A stretch of 64,000 nt of DNA from Kiritimatiellales bacterium (GTDB lineage Bacteria; Verrucomicrobiota; Kiritimatiellia; Kiritimatiellales; Pontiellaceae). Location of the stretch: NCBI GenBank assembly GCA_003246265.1, contig QKAU01000007.1, positions 1 through 64,000 of the forward strand. The letters are read 5' to 3'. The notes beneath the pieces are model-generated. The model was given only the letters and a program-made list of their open reading frames with translations, did no database searches and was not told where the DNA came from. Both the position numbers and the translations under genes were made by a program. Shown here piece after piece: positions 55,954 through 64,000 of this stretch. How positions within the stretch are numbered: the first letter of the stretch is position 1; every line of letters begins with the position of its first letter.

Positions 55954-57993
55954 TTACCAGTGCTTCCTAGGGGGGCTATGCCCATTGCCCCATGGATGCC
56001 GCCTCACTCCCGCAACAATCACTGCCGTCGTGGCGAGCAGGGCCGCCACGTTGGTGGCGAGGGAGAAGCCGATCACGTGGTAGACCGATGCATGGAACCA
56101 GTGGACGCCGGCAAGGTAGGCCAGGCCGCAGGCCACGACAACGGCGAGCTGCTTGAAGCATCGCTGCGCGAGCAGCAGGAAGACATTGATATTGAGTAGC
56201 GTCGCGGCGGCCATGGCCACCGCCATCCAGCGGGTCCAGGAGAGGATTTCCGGACCGGTGCCGGCCTTGGGGAAGAGGATGTGGAGCATGGGGCCGGGCA
56301 CGAGGATGCACAGGAACAGGGAGGCGCCCACCAGGCCTGCCGTGTACAGCTGCGAGCGCAGGTAGATCCGCCGGTGCTCGGCGGTGAACGATTGGGCCGA
56401 CGATACCTTGGGGAACATCGCCATGGCGACGGACGCCGCCATGAAGGCCACCATGCGGCCCAGCGTCGCCGCATAGGCAAAGTCGGTGTTCTCCGGCAGA
56501 TAGTGCTTCACCAGCACCACATCGCCCGTCATGAGGATGGCGGCGCTGACCTGGATGAGGAAGCATTGCGCCAGATAGAGCCGCAGGCTGGGCACGGATC
56601 CTTGCCCGGCATCCTTGTTCCGAAGCATGGACCGCAATGGGATCAACCCGACGAGCAGCGCCAGATACAATCCGCCGACATGACCCAACAGCGCCCAGCC
56701 GCAGGCCGGGACCATCACCGCCACCAGCAGGGCTCCAAGCGCTACCCGGGAAACCGAGTTTCCGATGCTCGCAATCGAAGTCCAATCGAACCGTTGCAGC
56801 CCCAGCAGCACCCCGCCCACGACCGGCGCCACGAAGATGGCGGGAAGCGCCGCCGCGGACACCACCACCGGGGCGATGCGTTCCAGGTGGAAGAATGCGG
56901 CAATCGGCCGGGCAAGCAGGGCGCAGGCCGCGGCGGACACGAAGGATACGCCGCCCGTGATCAGCAGCCATTTCAACAGCAACCGCCCCACCACCCCCAG
57001 GCGCCCTTCCTGCACGAGCAGGGCGACATAGTGGTTCAGCGCCGTGGAGAGCGTACCCAACGGCCGGGCCACGATGGCGAAAAGCGCCAGGAAGGTCGCC
57101 AGCAGAGCGTATTCCGCGCCGGGCAGAGAACGGCCGACCACCATCTGGTAGCCGATATTCGCGAACGAGGTGATGATCGAGGCGCTGAAGAGCAGCGCGG
57201 CATGGCGGAAGAGCTGGTCGCGCAACAGGAATTCCACGGGCTTTGCGAGGAAGCGGTCGTACCAGCCCACAACGAAGCTGAGGGGAGAATAAAGCAACCG
57301 CATGCGCACGACCGCGCAGAACATTTCGAAAGACGTGTTCATGATCCGCACTTTCGAGCCGGCCACATCGTTCCAAACCGTCGGTTCCTCCTGGATGCGA
57401 TAGCCATGCCGCTTCAACTGGTAGAGGAGGTCGACATCGAATGCAAAGCGCGTGATGCCGATCCGGGGCAGGATGGCCTTCCACGCGTCGGCCCTGAAAA
57501 TCTTGGCGCCGCACTGGGTGTCGACATACCGCAGACCCAGCACGACGCGAATCAGCAGATTGAAGAGGCGCGACGAGAGCAGCCGCAGCCCCTTCTGCTG
57601 CACGCTGACCTGCGCGCCCCGCTTCCATCGCGAGGCAACGACCCCGTCGCTGGAGGCAGCCACACGATAGAGTCGCTCGAACTCCTCCGGCGCGGTGGCC
57701 CCGTCGGCATCGACAAAGCCGACCCACTCCCCGCTAGCCGCCTTCGCACCAAGAATGATTGCCCCGCCCTTCCCTATTCGGCCCGCCTCCTCGATCACCC
57801 GGATCTGGGGGAAGTCGCCGGCGATCTCCCGCGCAACAGCGGCCGTGCGGTCCGTTGATCCGTTGACGACGACAAGCAGTTCGAATCTGTCGCCAAGGGC
57901 TCGGGAAAAATGGGTTGCGTAGTGCGTCAGGACCGGCGGCAGCCGCGCCTCCTCGTTGTAGGCGGGAATGATGATGGACAGGAACCTAGTCAT
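55954..57993 (-). CDS. Fusion: N-terminal GT2 (polyprenyl/dolichyl-phosphate glucosyltransferase-like) + C-terminal MOP/Wzx-type flippase domain
   Basis: FLSIIIPAYNEEARLPPVL, VVNGSTDRT, WVGFVDADGATAPEEF, DTQCGAKIFRADAW; then about 430 aa of TM helices with MOP-like layout in one uninterrupted frame. Confidence 0.85.
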   Translation of the reverse strand: MTRFLSIIIPAYNEEARLPPVLTHYATHFSRALGDRFELLVVVNGSTDRTAAVAREIAGDFPQIRVIEEAGRIGKGGAIILGAKAASGEWVGFVDADGATAPEEFERLYRVAASSDGVVASRWKRGAQVSVQQKGLRLLSSRLFNLLIRVVLGLRYVDTQCGAKIFRADAWKAILPRIGITRFAFDVDLLYQLKRHGYRIQEEPTVWNDVAGSKVRIMNTSFEMFCAVVRMRLLYSPLSFVVGWYDRFLAKPVEFLLRDQLFRHAALLFSASIITSFANIGYQMVVGRSLPGAEYALLATFLALFAIVARPLGTLSTALNHYVALLVQEGRLGVVGRLLLKWLLITGGVSFVSAAACALLARPIAAFFHLERIAPVVVSAAALPAIFVAPVVGGVLLGLQRFDWTSIASIGNSVSRVALGALLVAVMVPACGWALLGHVGGLYLALLVGLIPLRSMLRNKDAGQGSVPSLRLYLAQCFLIQVSAAILMTGDVVLVKHYLPENTDFAYAATLGRMVAFMAASVAMAMFPKVSSAQSFTAEHRRIYLRSQLYTAGLVGASLFLCILVPGPMLHILFPKAGTGPEILSWTRWMAVAMAAATLLNINVFLLLAQRCFKQLAVVVACGLAYLAGVHWFHASVYHVIGFSLATNVAALLATTAVIVAGVRRHPWGNGHSPPRKHW

Positions 57994-60412
57994 GCACAGC
58001 ACTTCCCCTGCGGTCCGTGGCGACCACCACCAGACCGCCCAGCGCCAGCACTACCCCAAGCCCCTGGACCATCAGCCCGGGCGACCATGCGGAGCAGCCG
58101 AAACGGACCTCGTGCGCCCCCGCTGGCACCCACACGCCCATCGAGAGCCCGTTGCAGCGCAGCAACGGTTGATCTACGCCATCCACGAGGACCTTCCAGT
58201 TGGCTTGGTAGTATTGCGTAAAGAGAACAATGCCCGGCTTCGCCGCTTCCACATGAAGGACGGCGCCGCCAGCATCGTACCCGGCCGGTTCGAGCGCCTG
58301 GCAGGGGGCGGAAACGGTTTCTGCACAAGGCGGCGCATCGGCATCCGACACCAGTACGCTCGTCAACGGATTGAATTCCGGTCGGACCAGTTGATCGTAG
58401 ACCGCCGATGGATCCACCGTGCGCCATCCGGAAAACAGCGCGAAGCGGGGAATGCTGCCGGCCACTTCCATCACGACCTGGTCCTGGGGCGAGGATGGAG
58501 CCGCCAACGGCTGCACCCCGGTGGACTGGTCGGCGTTTTGGACGAAGCGGTAGTACATCGCCGGTTTGAACATCACGGGGTCAACCTGCCCCGCAATGCC
58601 GGCCGGGCCGAGCGCATAGCGGATGGACGCAAGCTGGAAGAGCCTGCGGTAGTCGCGTCCCACGGTCTCCAGGAACTGCCGATAGTCCGCCTCCATGCGC
58701 GGCATCTGCCAGATGTTGAAGCTATGGATTCCGTGGTACGGAAAGTCCGTGGAGAGCCACTGGTTGTAGACCCCCTGCTGATCGAAGAGATAGATGCGGT
58801 CCTCGCCCTGGTGCTCTTCAAGGAAATCCACAACGGCGTTGCCGTTGCGCAACGCTCCAAGCCGGGTGGTCGAAAAGTAGCGCGAGGTCAACCAAGCACT
58901 GTCGAGGGCCACGGCCGCCAGGGCTGCCAAGCCGATCATCCCGGCAGCGCGACGATCCCACCGCAGCACGGCAAACAGCCCGCCGCCAAACAGCAGGGCC
59001 ATGATGCCGGCGTGGAACCAGGCCGATGCGATGTTGGTTACGATCACCGGCGCATATTGTCCCCACCCCTGCGCCACGAACCGCCGGATCGCCGAATCCG
59101 GCAACGCCCAGTGGATCAGCGCATCGACCAGCATGAGGACCGCCAGGCCCGTTCCGGCGATGGCGGCCCGCTTGAGCGCCTTGCTTCCCAGCGAACCTCT
59201 CACCAGTCCGTCGAGACCTACGGCCGCCAGCAGGCCCGCCACGATCTGGAACACATGGAGGAACTTGATGGGTGCCCGGATGTTGTTCACCAGCGGCAGG
59301 TGGTAGAAAAGGCGGTAGAGGGGCGAATACTTGCCGGCGGACAAGGCAAGTGCCGCCAGGGCGGCTGCACTCCAGAAGAAGACCAGCGGGGCGAGGCCGT
59401 CTCCCTCCTTGCACTTTTTCCAGGCAACTACCAAGGCCAGGGCACAGAACAGGAAGGGCAGGACGCCGATGTAGATGGAGTCGAGCCGGAAGTTGCGGAA
59501 CCCCTGCTTTTGCGCAGCCCACTCGGCGGACTGGCCGACCGCCCCCCAGTAGGGCCCTTCCGGATCGTTGGTGCGCCATCCCGCATAGCCCGGGGCGACG
59601 AGGTCCGGCCACTCGGCCGGAACCATGCTCCATTGGGTGATGAAGTTCCACTTTTCCTGCGGATCGGACTGCACCGCCGCCGCGTCGCCGACATTGCGGG
59701 AATAGGCGTTAAGGGCCGTCGATGCCGAGAGCATCAATGCGACAAGGCCCACGGGCAGCAGAACGGCAATCCAGCGCTTCCAGTCGGCAAGACTGGACTG
59801 GATGAGCCTGAACAGGACATAGGCACCGAGAAAGATCCCGAACAACAGGGCGACATCCTGCTGCTCGAGCAGCATCCATCCCACCGTGCCACCGCCCAGC
59901 ATGGCATAGCCCCATGCCGTGCGCCGCCGTGCGCGAAGGGCCTTTTCGAGCAGGAACAGCGACAAGGTGAAGAGCGCCGCCACGCTGAGTTTCGTGTCGT
60001 GCCCGGCCGGAGCCAGCGTGATGGATCCCATCCAGAAAGCGGTCGTCGCACCGAAGGCCGCCGACCACCAGCCGATGGACCAGAGCCGCAGGAAGGCGAC
60101 CAGCGCCAGGGACCCCGCGACCAGGTAGAGCGGATAGACCAGGTCGTTGACCACGTGGGCCGGCAACAGGCTCAGGAGGATGTTCTTGGTTTGCATCGTG
60201 GCCGTGGCGGCGGTACCGAGCAGCGGCGTGGCGCGATGGAAGCCCGCAAAACCCTGCGGCAGGGCATCCTTCACGGCCTGGAGGATCCCCACGTTCGCGT
60301 CGGAGGCCGAGAAGATCCGGTTCGGTCCCAGGGATTCCCGGAAAACCAGGAGCGACAGGGCAATGAAGAAGAGCGCAACGCCCAATCCCGCTCCCGAGGC
60401 TTTGAGTTTCAT
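57986..60412 (-). CDS. YfhO-family GT-C membrane protein
   Basis: ~808 aa, many TM, FHRATPLLGTAATATMQTKNILLSLLP, NNIRAPIKFLHVFQIVAGLLAAVGLDGL, C-terminal QYYQANWKVLVDGVDQPLLRCNGLSMGVWVPAGAHEVRFGC. Confidence 0.85.
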   Translation of the reverse strand: MKLKASGAGLGVALFFIALSLLVFRESLGPNRIFSASDANVGILQAVKDALPQGFAGFHRATPLLGTAATATMQTKNILLSLLPAHVVNDLVYPLYLVAGSLALVAFLRLWSIGWWSAAFGATTAFWMGSITLAPAGHDTKLSVAALFTLSLFLLEKALRARRRTAWGYAMLGGGTVGWMLLEQQDVALLFGIFLGAYVLFRLIQSSLADWKRWIAVLLPVGLVALMLSASTALNAYSRNVGDAAAVQSDPQEKWNFITQWSMVPAEWPDLVAPGYAGWRTNDPEGPYWGAVGQSAEWAAQKQGFRNFRLDSIYIGVLPFLFCALALVVAWKKCKEGDGLAPLVFFWSAAALAALALSAGKYSPLYRLFYHLPLVNNIRAPIKFLHVFQIVAGLLAAVGLDGLVRGSLGSKALKRAAIAGTGLAVLMLVDALIHWALPDSAIRRFVAQGWGQYAPVIVTNIASAWFHAGIMALLFGGGLFAVLRWDRRAAGMIGLAALAAVALDSAWLTSRYFSTTRLGALRNGNAVVDFLEEHQGEDRIYLFDQQGVYNQWLSTDFPYHGIHSFNIWQMPRMEADYRQFLETVGRDYRRLFQLASIRYALGPAGIAGQVDPVMFKPAMYYRFVQNADQSTGVQPLAAPSSPQDQVVMEVAGSIPRFALFSGWRTVDPSAVYDQLVRPEFNPLTSVLVSDADAPPCAETVSAPCQALEPAGYDAGGAVLHVEAAKPGIVLFTQYYQANWKVLVDGVDQPLLRCNGLSMGVWVPAGAHEVRFGCSAWSPGLMVQGLGVVLALGGLVVVATDRRGSAVHD

Positions 60413-60500
60413 CGGCAATCCCATTGTTCAGCATCGATCCCCGGGTCGCGACACACCGGAATGAACCGGCAGACAGTTAACGCCATTGCACCAAGGCAAG

Positions 60501-62555
60501 TCAACGCAACAGCTCCGCCAGCGTCCACTCTTCGGGCGGCGGTCCGAACAGGACCGGCTGGTTGAACGGGGCCATCCGGAAATGGTTGGTGCCGGGCTGC
60601 ACCGGAAGATCGAACTCGATCTTCTTGTGCGCCAGACGCAGCGGCAGGTTGCAACCGATGTTCGCCAGCTGCCCCAGATCGATCGGCACCGCCGTCCATT
60701 GCTTCCGCTCCGGCACGTAGACCTGGTGAACCGCCTGCTGGACCGACACCATCGTGGCGGTGCCGCCGGCTTCCACCCGCACGGAGCCGGAACCCACCAT
60801 GGCGATCGGCAGCGCGATGTGGAGCGTTGTTGCCGGGCCTGCGTGCAAGACCGTGAAATCGAGCGGCTGCTGCAGTACCCGCAGGGGCTCGCAGCCCCCC
60901 TGGCCATCGCGCACCAGCAGCAACGGCATCCGCGCCGGATAGAGCATCAGCGGCCGGCCCCGGTCGTGGACCCGGGCCAGAAGGTCCTCCCCGTCCAGGT
61001 AGGCGTATTCCATCGTCTTGCCGACCATCGGATTCAGCCCCATGGCATCGAGCTTCGTGGCATGGACGTCGTTTTCGACACGGATGCGGCGCTCCAGCAG
61101 CCCGCCCACCCGGTCGAAGGCGGCCATCGCCGCGGGGCGGCCGAACGAGCTGCGCTTGACGACCAGGTCCGGATAGGTGGCGGCCACTTGGAGCAGCATC
61201 GCCTCGAGGCGCAGCTTGTCGAAATCGTCGTCGCTCTCGTAGACCGGCAGGGCGGCGAAGGTGCAGTTGGTCGGCCACGACGAAGCGAGATGGTGCATGT
61301 CGTAGGTGTTTTCCAGCAGAAGAAGCCGTTCCCCGCCGAGGGCTTCGACGGCCGCCTTTGCGCGGGCGAGGTTCATCCGCTTCGCCTCCATCCGGTAGTA
61401 GTGGCCGAAGGCCGGCGTCATGCAGGCGAGATAGAGGAGGGCCAAGCCGCCTGCAACCGGCCGGTGGAACCGGGTGCCGCGGAACCGCATCCAGAACGCG
61501 CGGAAGCCGGCGGCGGAAAGGATCATGGTGCACCAGGCGATCCAGAACATGTAGCGCACCGACATCATGCTCGCGGGGCGCTGGCCCAGCCTGGGATAGA
61601 CATAGAAGCAGAGCAGGAACGACAACGCGCACAACGTACCGGCAAAGAACATCGCCATCCGGCCGCGGTTGTCCGACAGGACCGCGCCGGCAACGGCAAC
61701 CAGCGCAAAGCAAGCCATTCGCCACCCATTGCCCCAGCTGAAGCGCAGGAAGACGTCGTACATCAGGCTGGGCGGAGGCAGGGGCCGATCGCGCCCCTCG
61801 CCCAGCATGCCCTGCAGCTTGCCGCCCATGTAGTGATTCATTTCCAGATAGCTGAGCACCAGGACGGCCACAAGGACCAGGAAGATCCACAGCAACCGGA
61901 TCCCGTAGACCTTCCCCTGCCCGCGCCCGCGTTCGCGCAGGAACCGGATGGCAAGGATCGCCGCACAGCAAAGGCCCGCCGCCGGGAAGAGCAGCTGCGC
62001 GGCATAATGGAAGCTGCCGGCAAGCACCCCCCACACCCCCAGCAACACCCAGCGCCAGGCGGGAATCCGCGCATCGATCGGCAGGAGCACGGTGGAGAGG
62101 AGCGAGCCCAGGAACAGCCACAAGCCGAGGCCGAAGAAGATGTAGCAGCGAAGTTCCTGGGAATAGTAGACCAGGTAGAACGAGGTCGCCGTGAAGAAGG
62201 CCGCCAGCAGCCCGAAGAGGGGATCGTCCGGTCGCCGGAAGGCAAGGAAGGCGGCCAGCACCATCGCCACGCCAGCCATGGCGCCCGGCAGCTTGGCGGA
62301 GCGGACCGACTTCCCCCGTTCCCAGAAGGCGCGCTGGATCACGTAGCTGAATGGCGGCATGTGGTCGATGCCCTTGATATGCCGCTCCACCAGCTGCGGG
62401 TACGGCATCGAAATGCCGGTCATCTGGATGCTTTCGTCGTTCCACAGCGGAAGGCGGTCCAACCCGTAGAAGCGCAGCCCGGCGCCAAGGCAGAGGATCG
62501 ACAGGAGAATGATCCAGACACCCCGCACCTTTCCCGACAGTCGTCCCTCGACCAC
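60501..62555 (-). CDS. GT-C family membrane glycosyltransferase (GTG start)
   Basis: LRFYGLDRLPLWNDESIQMTG (GT-C loop acidic motif), TSFYLVYYSQELRCY, about a dozen TM segments, C-terminal soluble domain. Confidence 0.78.
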   Translation of the reverse strand: MVEGRLSGKVRGVWIILLSILCLGAGLRFYGLDRLPLWNDESIQMTGISMPYPQLVERHIKGIDHMPPFSYVIQRAFWERGKSVRSAKLPGAMAGVAMVLAAFLAFRRPDDPLFGLLAAFFTATSFYLVYYSQELRCYIFFGLGLWLFLGSLLSTVLLPIDARIPAWRWVLLGVWGVLAGSFHYAAQLLFPAAGLCCAAILAIRFLRERGRGQGKVYGIRLLWIFLVLVAVLVLSYLEMNHYMGGKLQGMLGEGRDRPLPPPSLMYDVFLRFSWGNGWRMACFALVAVAGAVLSDNRGRMAMFFAGTLCALSFLLCFYVYPRLGQRPASMMSVRYMFWIAWCTMILSAAGFRAFWMRFRGTRFHRPVAGGLALLYLACMTPAFGHYYRMEAKRMNLARAKAAVEALGGERLLLLENTYDMHHLASSWPTNCTFAALPVYESDDDFDKLRLEAMLLQVAATYPDLVVKRSSFGRPAAMAAFDRVGGLLERRIRVENDVHATKLDAMGLNPMVGKTMEYAYLDGEDLLARVHDRGRPLMLYPARMPLLLVRDGQGGCEPLRVLQQPLDFTVLHAGPATTLHIALPIAMVGSGSVRVEAGGTATMVSVQQAVHQVYVPERKQWTAVPIDLGQLANIGCNLPLRLAHKKIEFDLPVQPGTNHFRMAPFNQPVLFGPPPEEWTLAELLR

Positions 62556-63664
62556 TAGCGCCCCCCTTCCCGCACGATCTCCTCCAGATAGGCGAGCATC
62601 TCGCGGCTGTTGCGTTCCCAGCTGAAACCGGCCGCCCATTCGAGCCCCTGTTCGACAAGACGGCAGGCGAGCGACGGATCGGCCAGCACCGCGCGCACCT
62701 TGGCGGCGGCATCGTCGAGGTCGCCGAAGCGGTAGAGCAGGCCGGTCTTGCCATCGACCACGCTGTCGCACAGGCCGGTCGTATTGTTGGCCACCACCGG
62801 ACAGCCGCAGGCGTTGGCCTCGATAACGCTCAACCCCCACCCCTCCTTGTAGCTCGATTGGAGGTGGACGGAAGCCTCCTGCAGCAGGCGGATTTTCTCC
62901 GCCTCGCCCACGAACCCGGCCAGGCGGACCTTGTCGCGCAGGCCGTGCATTTCGATGTGCCGCTTGAGCGCAGGCATGTACGGGCCGTCCCCCACAATCA
63001 CCAGTTCCATGCCGGGGAACTCCGGCAGCAGCCTTTCCAGCACGCGGCAGGCGTCGACGGGTCCCTTGTATTTCTGGATGCGGCCCAGCCACACCATGTA
63101 CGGCTTCTTGGGTGCCGGGACCGGCTGGTACCTCGCCAGGTCGGCCCCGTTGTGGATGACGCGGACGTTGCCGGGCGGCACCTTCATCGCCAGCAGTTCC
63201 TTGCGGGTGGAATCGCTAACGACCGAGAAGCGGCACGTGCGGTAGACGAGGCGGATCATCTCTTCGGAAAGCCAGATGAAGAGCGCGAGCGGGAGGGAAG
63301 CCTCGCGGAAGATGGAGGAGCGCCACAGGTGGTGCATCTGGATCGCGAGCGGCCCCTTGTAGACGAGCGGGGAATAGAACGGCAGCTTGTTGAAATCCTC
63401 CACCACGACGTCGGGCCGGTGCCTTTCCACCCAGCCGCGCAGCCTGGCCATGCAGAGGAAGGAGAAGGTGGCGTCGCGGCCCAGCCGATGCACCTCGATG
63501 CCGTCGATATCATCGTCCGGAGCGCACCCCGGGAAGGCGCAGCTGTACAGGATGACCTTGTGTCCCTGCCGGGCCAGCGGGGCATAGACCTGTTGCAGGC
63601 GGAAATCGGCCCCGCCCGCCCGGGGGTGCCTGACATCGCGCCAATTGATTACCAGGATCCGCAT
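62555..63664 (-). CDS. Glycosyltransferase family 4
   Basis: VWLGRIQKYKGPVDACRVLERLL, LVIVGDGPYMPALKRHI, EGWGLSVIEANACGCPVVANNTTGLCDSVVDGKTGLLY. Confidence 0.92.
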   Translation of the reverse strand: MRILVINWRDVRHPRAGGADFRLQQVYAPLARQGHKVILYSCAFPGCAPDDDIDGIEVHRLGRDATFSFLCMARLRGWVERHRPDVVVEDFNKLPFYSPLVYKGPLAIQMHHLWRSSIFREASLPLALFIWLSEEMIRLVYRTCRFSVVSDSTRKELLAMKVPPGNVRVIHNGADLARYQPVPAPKKPYMVWLGRIQKYKGPVDACRVLERLLPEFPGMELVIVGDGPYMPALKRHIEMHGLRDKVRLAGFVGEAEKIRLLQEASVHLQSSYKEGWGLSVIEANACGCPVVANNTTGLCDSVVDGKTGLLYRFGDLDDAAAKVRAVLADPSLACRLVEQGLEWAAGFSWERNSREMLAYLEEIVREGGR

Positions 63665-63672
63665 CCGCCGCC

Positions 63673-63975
63673 TCAGTATTTGAACACCACCAGCTTGCGC
63701 AGCAGGAAGTTGGCGGTGACGCCGAGCGCAAGGACGAAAACGTAGGTATAGGTCATGTGCCAGCCGAACCGCCCCACCAGCAACGCCCCGAGCGAGGTGC
63801 CGCCCAGGAAGATCGCGGCGGAGACGGTGAAGAACAGCAGCACCTCCTTGATCCGGTGGTGCCGGCCACTCTCGAAGACGTAGAGGATGTTGAGCAGGTA
63901 GACCACGCCGTTGGAGAGGAAGAAGCAGATGGACTTGATGATCCAGTAGTTCCGCAGCAGGGTCTCCGCCGACAC
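63673..63975 (-). CDS. GtrA-family membrane protein (5' end may lie beyond the window)
   Basis: FFLSNGVVYLLNILYVFES...GWHMTYTYVFVLALGVTANFLLRKLVVFKY; four TM segments. Confidence 0.78.
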   Translation of the reverse strand: MSAETLLRNYWIIKSICFFLSNGVVYLLNILYVFESGRHHRIKEVLLFFTVSAAIFLGGTSLGALLVGRFGWHMTYTYVFVLALGVTANFLLRKLVVFKY

Positions 63976-64000
63976 CTCGCGGACGGGAAAACCGGCCAGC

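Noticed and set aside
57968-60565. 865-aa + strand ORF antisense to the YfhO gene
   Set aside because: Antisense shadow; hydrophilic, Arg/Gln/His-rich translation against a clear polytopic membrane protein on the minus strand.
60486-62558. 690-aa + strand ORF antisense to the GT-C gene
   Set aside because: Same antisense-shadow pattern.

Overview
Mostly GC-rich bacterial chromosome, read as PVC-superphylum and perhaps Kiritimatiellota/Verrucomicrobia-like. That host guess is an inference from the SHD1-type protein, gene content and general style, not a search result. (1) Positions 1-2046 are an AT-rich accessory segment that I read as the distal end of an integron gene-cassette array. Four attC-like sites are present; in the three cassettes whose both ends are visible, the cassette start (GTTNNNN) is the reverse complement of the R'' box (NNNNAAC) in that cassette's own attC. 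The array ends about 240 bp before a tRNA-Arg(TCG). (2) Housekeeping/core genes follow: hisG, a 29-aa bS22/mS38-like microprotein missed by the ORF track, fmt, thiL, a patatin-Omp85 protein, a MacAB/TolC-type efflux operon, tadA, a D,D-carboxypeptidase, flotillin/NfeD, tig-clpP-clpX, dsbD, a CCA/poly(A) nucleotidyltransferase, thrC, a serine acetyltransferase, rpmI-rplT, mgtE and recO. (3) A compact lipid-trafficking operon (27293-32976) contains a LolC/E-like permease, an unusual 'LWPIY'-repeat protein, MlaE and a single-ORF MlaF-MlaD fusion. (4) A tightly coupled five-gene operon (38177-43141) contains YceI, a type III PKS, an exported unknown, an ICMT-like-methyltransferase/FAD-monooxygenase fusion and a SAM methyltransferase. 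It resembles srsABC-type phenolic lipid/alkylquinone pathways and is my best candidate for an under-described system. (5) A surface-glycan locus (48813 to window end) has a lower-GC insert (about 49.9-55.9 kb) and a GT2-flippase fusion next to YfhO, GT-C and GtrA proteins. All calls come from reading motifs in the translations; no searches were run.
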